NCBI GenBank assembly: GCA_001632435.1
Contig: KV423936.1
Coordinates: forward strand, 62,001-126,000
Reading direction: 5' to 3'
DNA length: 64,000 nucleotides
DNA from: Calocera cornea HHB12733
Lineage: Eukaryota; Basidiomycota; Dacrymycetes; Dacrymycetales; Dacrymycetaceae
The notes under the pieces were generated by a model. That model was given only the letters and a program-made list of their open reading frames with translations. It had not been told where the DNA came from and searched no databases. Shown here one piece after another: positions 23,684 through 35,070 of the stretch. Made by a program: the position numbers and the translations under genes. Numbering within the stretch: the first letter of the stretch is position 1; the number at the start of each line of letters is the position of its first letter.

Positions 23684-25512
23684 ATGGCCACAACCGAGAA
23701 AGAGACTTACATCCATCAAGAGGCCGTCGAGCCTGAAGTGACGGCGGAGCGCGTGGCAGCTGATCTCCTCAAGGTCGACGAAGCGAGAGCGCGCGAGTTG
23801 CAAGAGGAACTCGATCACAGCCGCGCAGAAGGTTATATTCCGATCACTGCAGAAGAGAAGCGCGAGTACACTGCCCTGAACAGGAAGTTCGACCTCTACG
23901 TAAGTGGAGGCAGTCACCTATGCTCTTGGATGTTCTGTTATAACGCGCTTCCAGGTTATTCCTTTTTGCGCCCTGGTCTACTTGTTCAACGGCCTCGATC
24001 GCAGCAATCTCGGCAATGCCCAAACAGATAACTTCTCGTCAGATATCGGCATACCAGCATCGGCAGTGAATACCGCTACCAGTCTCTTCTTCTGGTAAGT
24101 GGTGTGGCTGAGCGATGTCAAGCGATCCAACTGAATTCATCTCAGCACATATGTCCCCCTGCAGCCCATCGCTGTGGTAAGTTGGATGTCCGTTGCGTTC
24201 CCGTGTCTTATCATTGATTATATCACCAGACAATCGGTAAACGCTTTGGTCAGACAACCTTCTTGGGAATCATTAGTTTGTCCTGGGGCATCCTCACACT
24301 CAGCCATGCCTTCGTCAAGAACGAGGCCCAGCTCATCGCTATCCGTCTCCTCATCGGCGTTGCGGAATCCGGCTTCTATCCGACCGTGGTCTCTTATTTG
24401 GCAGGGTTCTATCCAAAGTTCTCTCTTGCCACTCGGATTGCTTTCTTCTATGGCGCTTATTCCATTGCCGGAGCATTCGGTGGCCTGATCGCGTTCGGCG
24501 TTTTCCAGATCAACGGTTCCCTTCACGGGTGGCAGTATCTGTTCATCATCGAAGGTGCCTGCACTATCGCCCTCGCTCTGTTCATCCCCTTCTGGTTACC
24601 CAAGGCACCTGGCAAGGCATGGTTCCTCACCGCGGAACAGAAGGTGTATGCCGAGAAGCGTATGGTCCTGGACTCGGCTGCCAACCTGAATTCCGAATTC
24701 AAGCTGGGCATGCGCGATATTGTTGAGGCACTCAAGGACTGGAAGCTCTGGATCACTCTCCCATGGAACATCCTGGCCTCGATCGCTCCTCAGGGCTTCA
24801 CAATCTTCTTCCCTCTCGTGGTGAAGGTGGGTAGCTTCAACATGCTGAGAAGAGGACGGGTGCTTAGCGCTTTATTTCTAGGGCCTTGGCTATTCGGGTG
24901 CGAAGGCGAACCTCATGACGGTTCCCCCGTATGTGATCGGCACGTTGTGCCTGATCGCCTTCGCCTTCTCCTCAGACCATTTCCATGAACGTACGGCTCA
25001 CATCTGTGGCGCTCTGTTGATTGTCATCATTGGGTTGATCATGACTATCACTATCCCATTGCAAAACATCGGTGGGCGATACGCTGGTCTGGTCATCCTT
25101 CTCGCTGGCACATTCATCTCCGCGCCGATCACTGTCGCGTGGCTTGCTGGGAATACCCCTGAGCCCGGCAAGCGGACCGTCATCCTCGGTATCAATGGTT
25201 GGGGCAATCTTGCCGGCATCATTGGAAGCGAGCTCTACCTGTCTAAGTATGCTCCAGACTACCAGGTAAGCCATTTATCAGTCCCAGCTCAGGAGCCACG
25301 CTGACACACCTGTCTAGTTCCCGCTGAAGGTCACTCTTGGACTTATCTGCGCTAGCTGCGCTGGCTACGCTGGTGTCCACGTCGTCCTCCGCCTCGTGAA
25401 CCGCTCGAAAGCAAAGAAGGTTGCGAGGATGACGCCCGAAGAGATCGAGCAGGAAAACACCGGCGGACCCCGCTATGCGGACAAGAAGTTGACCTTTGTG
25501 TATGGTTTGTGA
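23684..25512 (+). CDS. MFS transporter, anion:cation symporter (Dal5/Tna1-like)
   Basis: Six exons (23684-23899, 23955-24094, 24146-24176, 24230-24826, 24882-25265, 25318-25512), 520 aa. Exon 3 is only 31 nt. The cytosolic N-terminus is followed by a first helix with LVYLFNGLDRSNLGNAQ, the family signature for the allantoate/nicotinate (ACS) group. Next are TIGKRFGQTTFLGIISLSWG, GVAESGFYPTVVSYL and FLTAEQKVYAEKRM in the central loop. The second half has GINGWGNLAGIIGSE. These transporters take up organic anions such as allantoate, nicotinate, pantothenate or biotin precursors, and the substrate is not inferable here. Cytoplasmic ends are charged, and the tail ends FVYGL. Confidence 0.9.
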
Positions 25513-25829
25513 GGAAGAGAAGGACGGAGAACGGTGTGGGAAGATGGTTGGATTCACTACTTTTGTATCTCTATTCCGAGACTCTATACTAGACCGCATA
25601 TATCTCAGATGGGATGTGATCGTAGAGTTATTGCGTAGAGATAGCGAACGGGTTAGTACTATTAGGCTAAACCAGTTCCATATTGCACGAACGTGGGACG
25701 AACGTGGCAGTACGCGTGTGAGTTTGGGCGTCTAAATCCGGTTACCATGGCGCGGCATGTCCCGCCTTGTGCGCTCACGTGTTAGCATGGTACCTTTTTC
25801 ATTATCAACAACGTCTGCCTCCTACCATC
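25513..25829. other. intergenic region upstream of SFH5 copy 2
   Basis: A 317-bp gap holding the MFS 3' flank and the promoter of SFH5 copy 2. One CACGTG lies at about 25776. No gene is seen. Confidence 0.5.
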
Positions 25830-26958
25830 ATGTATGACAGCAAGGTCAACACAGTGCTGTCCAGATTTGAGGTCATCGAGGGCCCGCCGACCAAGTTGAC
25901 ATGGCAGTTCACTGAGACGGAGTGGAAGGCGCTGAGGGAGATGAAGGTGCGCCGCGGAATCGCACTCTGTATCGCATCATCTCATGGGCGTACGTGCGTC
26001 AGGATATTCTCCCTTCGATATTTACAGAGGCTTTCCCCGACAATGAGAAAGCTCGCTTCGCACCCGTCACCATCTGGGGCGTCTCCGTCGACCCCAATTT
26101 TGTTGATGCGAGGGCGAGCGTAGTGCTGATGCACTTCCTCCGGTCAAAGCGTGTCACTCGCTCTGTGTTCCGTGATTGAGGATCTGACCATCGGACCATA
26201 GAAAGCTGAAGATTGCTGATGCGAAGCAAATGCTGATTGATACGTTGCGCTGGAGGGCCGAATTCGCGCCTGAGAAGGCGGCTCACGAACCCTACGACGA
26301 GGACGTGTTTGGTAAAGCGGCTCAGATGTTCGGCAAGGATAAGGAAGGCAGGCCGGTCCAGTACAACATCATGGGACGTGATGTGGATATGGAGAAGGTG
26401 TTTACGGATGAGACAAAGTACTTGACGTGAGTTTACTCTCTTTGCCGCAACTCCATCACTGATGGGCCGCTCGAAGGTGGAGGATTGGTTTGTTGGAGAG
26501 AGGTTGCATGCTGCTGGACTTCGAGAACGTTGACCAGCTGGTACAAATTTATGGTATTATATGTGATGAACTACGTATCGCGCGTCTCTGATGTTGTATG
26601 CAGACTTTGCGCGCAACGAGAGGCAGACACCCCAGGTCAAAGCCCTCGTCGCTGCGGCCGGCAAGTAAGCTCTGATGACAGCCATCACACGGTTATCAGT
26701 TGCTCATAATGTGGTGTTAGAATCTTCCGCAGCTACTACCCCCAAATGGGACATCAAGTCTTCTTCGTGTACATGATAACCCCCGGCCTTTTCAAGGCGA
26801 TATTCTGGTGCTTGCATCCTTTCTTCCCCACTAGGAAGTTGACCGAGGTAAAACTGCTCGGAGTGGGCCCTCAGAAGGTAGGAAGTGGCCTGCTACCGTT
26901 CATTGCTGCATCGGAGCTCCCGAAACCGTATGGAGGTACTGCTGAGCCGAAATGGTGA
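25830..26958 (+). CDS. Sec14-like SFH5 paralogue, copy 2
   Basis: Six exons (25830-25946, 26003-26148, 26202-26426, 26477-26553, 26604-26664, 26721-26958), 287 aa, the same length as copy 1. Conserved blocks: FTETEWKALREMK, TLRWRAEFAPEKAA, GKDKEGRPVQYNIMG, WRIGLLERGCMLLDFENVDQ, IFRSYYPQMGHQVFF and LPKPYGGTAEPKW. The C-terminal third diverges most: FFVYMITPGLFKAIFWCLHPFF replaces the copy 1 membrane-facing helix (only FWCLHPFF quoted as key part). The donor of intron 2 is GC (AA|GCGTGT), where copies 1 and 3 have GT. No GT donor there keeps the frame. The stop codon is followed by GTGAGT-like sequence, so an alternative spliced tail is possible. Confidence 0.85.
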
Positions 26959-27358
26959 GTCTATCGTGGTATGGTTAGCACATGGGAACTAACAGCATGT
27001 TGACAGGGCCACTGGACCTGAATGGGAGAATACTAGTTGCCTTCGTACGCCTCCGGCAAAGACAGTTGATTCTGAACATGTTGGTCCCAATTACTTTACC
27101 CAAGACCTTTGATACCCAACCGCCTTTTCGGTGGCAACGGCGCTATACCACATTCCTTTCTCTATGATTCCACGGACTACTTGATCCGATTAGCTAGCTC
27201 CGAACCGCCTGATTTATTCTGACCTCACAGTTTTCGGTCACTGCGAAATAATGTTACAGTATTGTAGATCACCGCTAGGCTTCTTAGAACATACGATGAG
27301 GAATGAATGAGCGGCGCGGTGGCTCTGCCATCCTCGACACTCCTTGCCTTCTAGGACC
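26959..27358. other. intergenic region between SFH5 copies 2 and 3
   Basis: A 400-bp gap. The part from about 27205 to 27275 (CCGAACCGCCT, GGTCACTGCGAAATAATG, GTAGATCAC) is an imperfect direct repeat of about 27964-28035 just after copy 3. The first ~160 bp could encode an alternative C-terminal exon of copy 2. Confidence 0.55.
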
Positions 27359-27961
27359 ATGTACGATAGCACCGTCAAGGCAGTGGAGCTGAGCCTCTAT
27401 GACAGCAAACTCAACAAAGCGGCGTTGTCGAACAGTGGTGTGATCGAGGGACATCAGACGAAGTTGACGCGGCAGTTCACTGAAGCAGAATGGATGGCTC
27501 TAGCAGAGCTCAAGGTGCGTCAAGTCGTCCTGCACTGCATCAATCCGTCTGATCAACATGTACATGCCCAGGTTCTTCTTCCGTCGATATTTGCGTGGGC
27601 GTACCCGCGCAACGAAAAAGCTCGCTTTACGCCTGTCACCATATGGGGCGTCTGTATCGATCCCATTGTTCTAGATGCGAGGGCGGCTGTGGTGCTGATG
27701 CACTTCCTACGGTCGAAGTGTGTCATCCACTATCTATACAACAGCCAGGTATATGACTGATGATTGGAATATAGGATGCTGAGCGTGGAGGCCGCGAAGA
27801 AAATGCTGATCCACACATTGCGCTGGAGGGAAGAGTTTGCCCCGGAGAAGGCAGCCCAGGATCTGTTCCACCAAGAGGTGTTTGTGAAAGCAGGTCAAAG
27901 CTTCGGCAGAGATATGGAAGGCAGAAGAAATGCACCGAAGAGTTGGTTGCATAGCGGCTAG
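27359..27961 (+). pseudogene. truncated SFH5 paralogue, copy 3
   Basis: Three exons (27359-27514, 27572-27717, 27775-27961), 162 aa. Exon 2 is again 146 nt, and the splice phases equal those of copies 1 and 2. It encodes the CRAL-TRIO N part (FTEAEWMALAELK, TPVTIWGVCIDP, TLRWREEFAPEKAAQ, FGRDMEGR). It then loses homology within the GRPVQYN motif and stops at NAPKSWLHSG. The whole lipid-binding lobe is missing. The first exon is longer than in the other copies because the MYDS start segment is repeated (MYDSTVKAV, then LYDSKLNKA). The direct repeats flanking it suggest truncation by rearrangement. It may be a decaying pseudogene or a short expressed protein. Confidence 0.8.
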
Positions 27962-28298
27962 TGACCGAACCGCCTATGTTCTCCCTTCCGCAGCTTCTCG
28001 TCACTGTGGATAGTAATGCTGTAGATCACGAGCCCCTCTATAGCCGCTGGTGACGAGAGTACTGTACCGCTTTACGAATTCAGGGAGGAGTGACCGGCGC
28101 CGAAGGCGCATGTGCGCACACTCGGCCGGATTCGGCATTGTTCCCCCGCGGACAGCCACTGACGCCGGCGTGCAACGTTCCAAGGAACAGCGACCCCACA
28201 CCCACGCTGCATCCTCCTCCGTCCGCTCCATCCCCTTCCCTCCTTTCGGCGGTCTTTTCCCTCTATCCTCTGTACAAGGTCTCGCTCAGTCGGTCAAC
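27962..28298. promoter_or_regulatory. AP180-type gene promoter with duplicated segment
   Basis: A 337-bp region. Its first ~75 bp repeat the sequence upstream of SFH5 copy 3. The rest is GC-rich, then pyrimidine-rich up to the start codon. No gene is seen. Confidence 0.5.
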
Positions 28299-31200
28299 AT
28301 GTCGAGCTTTGAAAAGATTGTCAAGATGGCGTGCAAGCCCAAGGCTGCACCGCCAAAGGCGAAGGTACCCTCGAGGTCATACGTCATTGTCGGGGGCTTT
28401 GCTGACCGATAGCGCAGTATCTCGACCCGATTGTTATGGCAACCTACTCGGAGGATGGCAGCGTAGGCGATATCTTCAAGGCGTTGGCTCCTAGGCTGCG
28501 GGAGCCAAGCGCTATCGTACGTCTGACAGAACATCCCGCCTGGAAGCAGCTCATCATGTTGGGTAGATCGTCTTCAAAGCACTCATCGTCCTGCACTCGA
28601 TGATGCGCAACGGGTCTACAGACAATGTGTTGGGCTACTTGTCTCAGGAGCCTGATATTCTGAAGCTGCGCAACGTCGCTCAGGGGCAATGGGAGGGTGC
28701 GTCCAGTTCATCAGGTCGAACTGCTCACCGCTAACCAATACAACAGGATATGATGCTCCCCAAAGTCTCATCCGATATGCTGCATACCTCGAGATAAGGA
28801 TTCGGTCTTACCGTGACCTGAAGCACGACGCGATCCGTGTCCAGTCTGAATCGAATCGGGATGCCCACATGAACAGCGAGATGAACGGGGCCCCGACAAA
28901 GAAGAAGCGCAGCGCCAGCAGCAGCGCTCCGCAAAGGAGCAAGACTATGATGGGCCGGAAGCTCAGGAGCATGTCCGTTGAGAAAGGTCTCCTTCGGGAA
29001 ACGAAGATCGTGCAGAAGCAGATGGATGCCTTGCTCGCCTGCAAAGTGAGCTATTTTTAGACAATGTTGACGGACGTTGTTGAACTTTATGTTGTAGTTC
29101 TACCTGGACGACCTGGACGACGGAGAACTGACTATCACTGCTCTGCGCCTACTAGTCAAGGACCTTCTCATCCTATTCCAAGCCGTGAATGAAGGTGTCA
29201 TCAACGTATTAGGTATTAACATTGCCTTAACTATCGCACGAGTGTATTACTTAATCTCCTCGAAGAGCACTACTTTGAGATGTCCCATGTGGATGCCGAA
29301 GAATCCCTCAAAATATACCGACACTTCTGCAAGCAGGCGGAAGCGGTTGTCGAGTACCTCAGCGTGGCAAAGAAGATGCAGAACATACTGAACGTGCCGA
29401 TACCTAATCTCAAGCATGTGAGTTGTCCCTTACCGAATGCGTTAAATGCCTTTGTTGATCTACTGTCCACCAGGCTCCTGTATCTCTCGCTGGCGCACTT
29501 GAGGAATACCTTAACGACCCCAACTTCGAGCAAAACAGGCTGGAATACAAGCAGAACAAAGACATCGCCGACGGCAAAGCCCCCGCAAAGCCGATCGCGT
29601 CCAAGAAGGAAGGAAGCAAATCGTCTTCCAATAATACCAACGCCAACGCGCCGGCTAGTTCCAGCCAGCCTGCGCAGTCCGCTGCTAATAAAGAGCTTAC
29701 CGACTTCTTCGCGTCGATCGAGCTTGGACAGCAAGACATGTTCAATCCCAGTACGAACAGGTATGTCAGGCACATGCAGAGGTTGCTGCTGGCGCTGACC
29801 GCACTATACCAGCCCAAACTCAATGTATTTCAGCCAACAAGCAATCGCCAACCCATTCGTTGCGCGCCAATCTATGCTTATGCCCAATTCCACCGGTGCC
29901 TTCGCCGGGGCAGGGGCGTTCCCAAGCACAATGCCATTCATGCAAGCCCAGGCGACCGGTTTCCCGAATCAGTTTGGGGGAGGCATGCCTCACTCACTCC
30001 TCCAACCGGTTCAGACTGGCATTCCTTCCGCATTCCCGCAGGTACAGCCGCAGGTGCAACCCAATTTCTTGCAACCTCAGCCTGGACTGCTACAGCCACA
30101 GCCAACCGGCAATCCATTCCGGCAAAGCATTCTGTTGTCCCAGAGCACTGGCATGCCAAACGTAGGTAGTCCATTTGGTATGGGCGGGCAACAAGCACCC
30201 CATACAGCGCCGATGAGGTCAATGTCTGCGTTTGAACCTGCGCCTGCATTTGCACCGCCCTCTGGACCGCTATCCACACAGCCTACTGGTTTCCAGCCAA
30301 AGCCGTTCGGAACTCAGTCCCTCTCGGGGCCTCAGCGATCGGCTTCCACGCCGTTAACGAATAATCCTCTTGCAGCTTCCAACTCTGCGGCGACAGATCG
30401 ACCTGCGGCGGCTCCGTTAATGCCAATGAAGACTGGCTCCCGCAATCCGTTCGCGCCATCCACAGAGATTTCATCTCCGCCGCCGCCCATGCCTCCGCAG
30501 CCTACACTTAACGCGCTCCGAACTGGTGCTCCATGGATTATGCCATCCCATAAGCCACCAAATGGAGGCCTGCCTCCGCTTTCGGAATCGCCACTCCTGG
30601 AAGAGGCACCCAAACCTAATGGCATGGCGCCTGCCACATCCAGCATCATGTCCAGCGTTGCATCCTCCTTCTCGAAGCCTGAGGACCAAAACAAGAATCA
30701 GTTTACGCCATCGGCCTTCGGCGGTTCTTCGAATTTCTCCTCGATGTCAACACCATTCTCGACCTCCAACAAGGCGAACGAGAGCGGCCCAACGCCATTC
30801 CCTGGTACAGGCCAGACCAGCACCCCTTTCTCCTTCGGTGGCTCTACCAATGGACAGGACAACAAGTCAGGGGCTAATCCTCTCACTGCTCAACCAACTG
30901 GATTTGCCGGCAGTAGCGTGAAGCCGTTCCAGCCAACATCGTCCTTCGGAGCTTCTCTGATGGCATCATTGCCACCACTCGGTTCGCAGAACAGCACGTC
31001 TACGAGTCCTCCACCAACGGCGAGCACCACCTCAACTTCGACCGGCACACCGAATGCGCCGTCTTTCGGTGCATCGGCCTTTGGTCCCCCGAACTTCTCT
31101 GGCATGTCATCCCAAGCGACCGGTGTCAGCAGCGCACCAACCGGCGTCAGCAACGCGCCTACTGGGTTCAGCAGTTTCAGCGGACTTTCCTCCAGCACCG

Positions 31201-31538
31201 CAACCTCGCAGCCTTCTCATGGCGGCCAGTCTGGTGCTCCACCATCATCCTTTGGCCAAAGCCTGGGGTCATCTGGAGGTGCATTCGGTAGTAGCCTTAT
31301 GCCACAATCGACTGGCATGCCGAATCCTTTCAGGACATCCATGTTCAATCCTTCAAGTCCTGCGCCGCCGTCTTTCTCAGGTGCTGGTAACAATGGCCCT
31401 AGCAACGGCGCGACACCGTTTGGCTCCCAACCGTTCGGACAGACTGGCCATCTGGGCGGTTCGACCTCGCCTTTCGGACAGCAACCGTTCAATCAGCAAA
31501 ACCACAACCAGCCCACTACCTTTGGGTCCTTGATTTAA
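28299..31538 (+). CDS. AP180/CALM-type clathrin assembly protein (ANTH domain)
   Basis: Eight exons (28299-28364, 28418-28516, 28567-28696, 28747-29045, 29098-29212, 29266-29417, 29474-29760, 29813-31538), 957 aa. ANTH domain: FEKIVKMACKPKAAPPKAKY is the PI(4,5)P2-binding K-rich motif (KxAPPKxKY core). It is followed by FKALIVLHSMMRNG, AYLEIRIRSYRD, GVINVLEHYFEMS and AEESLKIYRHFCKQ. The C-terminal 640 residues are Pro/Ser/Gln/Gly-rich with four NPF motifs (ANPFVA, GNPFRQ, RNPFAP, PNPFRT) that bind EH domains, plus many QPTG/QSTG repeats. It corresponds to Yap1801/1802 endocytic adaptors that load clathrin and the SNARE Snc1 at the plasma membrane. The canonical Thr of the ANTH lipid motif is Cys here. 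Confidence 0.93.
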
Positions 31539-31795
31539 CTCTGTATTCCACCTGTATATACGATTTCTTGAGGATGATGTGTATGCTGCACGTGCCTAAG
31601 GTATTATGCCCTGATTGTGTAGGTTTGTGGAGTATGCAAGTTCAATTTGCGGAGGAATTCAGTATCGACGCGGGGCCACCAGCGTGACCGCCACTTGACG
31701 CGTCTACCAGGGACGCGACGTGATTCATTACACCTTGCTTCCCACCGTCACTCCTATCCTCCAATTCGACACATCCTCCCACTCTATTCAGTAAA
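31539..31795. promoter_or_regulatory. intergenic region upstream of NASP-type gene
   Basis: A 257-bp gap with one CACGTG near 31589. It holds the 3' flank of the AP180-type gene and the promoter of the histone chaperone. Nothing else is seen. Confidence 0.4.
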
Positions 31796-33145
31796 ATGTC
31801 CTCCACAAACGGTACGAGCGGACCTGAAGATCCTATTAAGGAGTATGTCGACCTAGCACAACGCGCGTATGCTCTCCGCAAGTATGAAGACGCAGTCGAA
31901 AACTATGCGAAGGCACTTGAGGTCTTGTAAGTGCAGCTCGACCGAGAGTTATCATATCATGAACTGAGGATGGCCGACAGCACTGAAAAGCACGGAGAGA
32001 ACTCTCCGGAATCCGCAGATCTGCTGTACAAGTACGGAAAGGCTTTGCTTGAAAACGCGATATCCCAGAGCTCCGCTTTGGCCAAAGAGCCACCCCCTGC
32101 TGGACCAGAAGGTGCGCATACACAGGTCCTCCGCGTTAGAGCCAGGCTGAAAGTACTCTACAGAAGAAGCTACGCCCGCTGATAAAGAGGGCAAGATTAT
32201 CATCTCTGGCGATGCTGAGGATGCGGAAGAGGAAGAGGAGTCTGACGAGGAGATGGGCGAAGTCATCATGGAGGGTCAGGAGGCCGTCAAGCTCGGCGAA
32301 GTGGGTGACGACGGTGAGGAAGATGACGAGGATCAAGAGATGGCAGATGCAGAACCCGAAGATGACTTCAATGCCGCTTGGGAGGTGCTCGATCTCGCAC
32401 GCGCGTTCTATGAGAAGGGGGAGGAAGAGGAAACGAAGATGAAGCTGGCGGAGACATATATCGCTCTCGGCGACATCTCCCTCGAGACCGGTGAGTCATG
32501 ACAATCCAGGTTCGCGCATATATGCTGAGTACGCATACAGAGAAGTTCGATCAAGCGCTGTCTGACTACACCGCGGCCTTGAAGTTGAAGACTGAGCTGC
32601 TCCCAACCTCATCGCGACAGATCGCCGAAGTCCACTACAAGCTCACCATTGTATGCGATCTCACGGTTGGCAAGCTTCAGGAGGCGATCACCCACGCTCA
32701 GGCGGCGAAGGACAGCCTCGAGGCGCGTCTGGTGATGTTGAAGGAAGCGCAGGGACACGAGGCTGCTTCGACTGAAGCCGCTAATGGGAAGGGCAAGGAG
32801 GCCTTGGGGAGCAAGGAGCAGACCCAGATTGCTGCTATGAGCAAGGACGAGCTTGCTGCTGAAATCAAAGATATTGAGGAGCTTAAGGACGAGATGACGG
32901 CCAAGGTACGTGACACACATATCTTCATCGTGGGAAGGTGCTGATCAAGAGTACAGATTGACGACCTGAGCCAAGCGCCGGAACATCGGGAAGGGGAAAG
33001 CGCGCCTGACGCTGCGAACCGCGCTCTGGACGAACTTCTTGGCGGCCCATCTGCCACGCTCAGTACTGCAGTGGTGAACGACCTTACCAACATGGTAAAG
33101 AAGAAGAAAGCCAAGCCGGCTGAGAATGGCGATGCTACAGCTTAA
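31796..33145 (+). CDS. NASP/Hif1/Sim3-type histone chaperone
   Basis: Five exons (31796-31926, 31981-32111, 32164-32490, 32541-32905, 32957-33145), 380 aa. TPR1: YVDLAQRAYALRKYEDAVENY, quoted core AQRAYALRKYEDAV. TPR2 begins ESADLLYKYGKALLE and is interrupted by a long acidic insert (EDAEEEEESDEE and later DDEDQEM), the hallmark of the SHNi-TPR family. It continues with AAWEVLDLARAFYEK. TPR3 and 4: LGDISLETEKFDQALSDY and IAEVHYKLTIVCDL. The tail is basic (MVKKKKAKPAENGD), a possible nuclear signal. NASP proteins bind H3-H4 or CENP-A and supply histones for nucleosome assembly. Length and domain order fit fission yeast Sim3. Confidence 0.92.
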
Positions 33146-33310
33146 GCATGTTTCCTTACGTTCCACGAACACGCTGCACCATATTACATACTTGAGCAGT
33201 CTCCACGCGTGCGATGATCACACCATGTATCCCTTTCAATGACACGGAACGACCTTTACTCTTCCAATTGTCCCAGAAATACTAATTATTGTACAACCCG
33301 ACGCGAACAT

Positions 33311-34817
33311 CTAGAACGGCAAACGTGTGATGCCCTGCATCTGCTGATGCAAGAAGGGCTTTTTCCCGGTCCCAAACTCTCCTGCCACACTGCCCTGTCC
33401 ATCTGCACTCCGGATCATATACTTGTAGATCACTAGCCCCTCCAGCCCGACCGGACCGCGCGCGTGTGTCCGCCCAGTGGAGATGCCGACCTCTGTGCCC
33501 AGTCCGAACCGGAACCCATCCGCAAAGCGCGTCGAAGCGTTGATGAACGTACCGGCGCTGTCCACCGCCCGGCAGAACGTTGCCCCGTTTGCGGCGTCCT
33601 CCGTTACGATCGCGTCGGTGTGGTGGGACGAGTGGCCGTTGATGTGCTGCACGGCTTCAGGGAGGGAGGAGACCGTCTTGACGGCGAGGACCAGGTCGAG
33701 AAACTCGGTGTCATAGTCTTCTGGTGCGACCTCGCGGATGAGCGAGCTGGAAAGCTTGCTGCTGCTGACCTCCTGGGATGACCGAAGTCCTGCGAGCGAG
33801 GTAGCGTCGCATCGCAGCTGAACGCCCTTCTCCATCAACGCCAGAGCGACTTTCGGCCAGACGGTCGTGAGTAGGCTCTCGTGCACGAGCAGCGTCTCAG
33901 CAGAGTTGCAGGCTGAGGGGTAGTCGCACTTCGCATCGACGACCACCCTGACCGCCTTGGTCTCGTCGGCGCTGTCATCCAGGTACACCGCGCACAGCCC
34001 GTCCGCGTGCCCCATGACGGCGATACGCGATGCCTGTTGGATGCTGCGCACGAGCGCGTTGGACCCGCGCGGGATGACAAGGTCGATGTACCGGTCTTGC
34101 TCGAGCAGGGCGGAGATCTCTTGTCGTGTTTGTACGGATTGGATGAATGCGGGCGCGAGAGGGGAGGTGGAGAGTGCGGATTGGATTATGGAGGTGAGGA
34201 GGGAAGCGGTGTGGAGCGACTCTTTGCCGCCCTTGAGGATGGCAGCATTGCCTACAAGGACATCAGCACGCGCGCATATATCTCCAAGTAGAACCACGCA
34301 CCTGACTTGATAGCCAGAGCAGTAATGTTGACCACCACTTCCGGCCTCGACTCAAAGATGACTAGCAGCACTCCGATCGGGCATGTGACACGGTACAGAT
34401 CCATCTCCTCGTCGAGCTTGGTCGCGTACGTGACCTGGCCTGTCGGATCGGGTAGAGCGGCGACATCGGAGATGCCTTGCAGCATGTCATCGAACTTGCT
34501 GCCCTTGGTCAGGTCGAGTCGTTTGAGCAGCTGCTGGGAGAGGCGGCCGGCTTGCACTTCTTTCTCTGCTGCCTAGAAAGCGGTCAGCATGCCATTCAAT
34601 CAACTTTGATATTAGAAGCACGCACCTCGAGGTCGAGTTTGTTCGCCTCAAACACCTTATCCTTGCTCTCGAGCAACGCCTTCCGGATACTCTCAAGTAC
34701 TTCATTCCGCTGCTCCGTCGTCACAAGTTGGCTCGCCTCGAACGCCTTCTTGGCAGCCTTTGCGATCTCCTCCGCCGACTTGGGTGCGCCGTTCGTATGC
34801 CCGTTCGTCGTCGCCAT
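33311..34817 (-). CDS. PRO2: gamma-glutamyl phosphate reductase
   Basis: Three exons (34626-34817, 34302-34572, 33311-34251), 467 aa. NADPH-binding aldehyde-dehydrogenase fold: RVTCPIGVLLVIFESRPEV, NAAILKGGKES and DLVIPRGSNALV. The catalytic cysteine is in YPSACNSAETLLVH. The ending is GPVGLEGLVIYKYMIR. It reduces glutamyl-5-phosphate to glutamate-5-semialdehyde, the second step of proline synthesis, normally with Pro1. The extension MATTNGHTNGAPKSAEE at the N-terminus is slightly longer than in yeast. It diverges from COX23 across a 253-bp promoter. Confidence 0.96.
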
Positions 34818-35070
34818 TGCTGTAGCCTGAGGCAGCGCTGAGGGGAGGATGAGAAAGCAGGAATATGGCGTGCGGAGCGCCCGAGTCAGGGACGGTTATT
34901 TCGTAACCGAAGGCAGGCGCTTCTGTCAGGGTCTTCTGCAGACACAGATCTCTCTCAGCCCGCCCAGGTCCAGCTCCGTACGTCGCGTGACCCCCACCTC
35001 TTAGGCTAGCTGCGGCTCCAGCATACGACCTGCTCGCTGTCACTCCCCTGCTGGACGTGTTGACAGCACG
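34818..35070. promoter_or_regulatory. divergent promoter, PRO2 / COX23
   Basis: A 253-bp region between two divergent start codons. A pyrimidine-rich run (about 35028-35052) precedes the COX23 start. No other element is recognised. Confidence 0.4.

Noticed and set aside
29823..31533. Alternative frames over the AP180-type C-terminus
   Set aside because: The NPF and PTG repeats occur only in the frame joined in phase to the ANTH exons.
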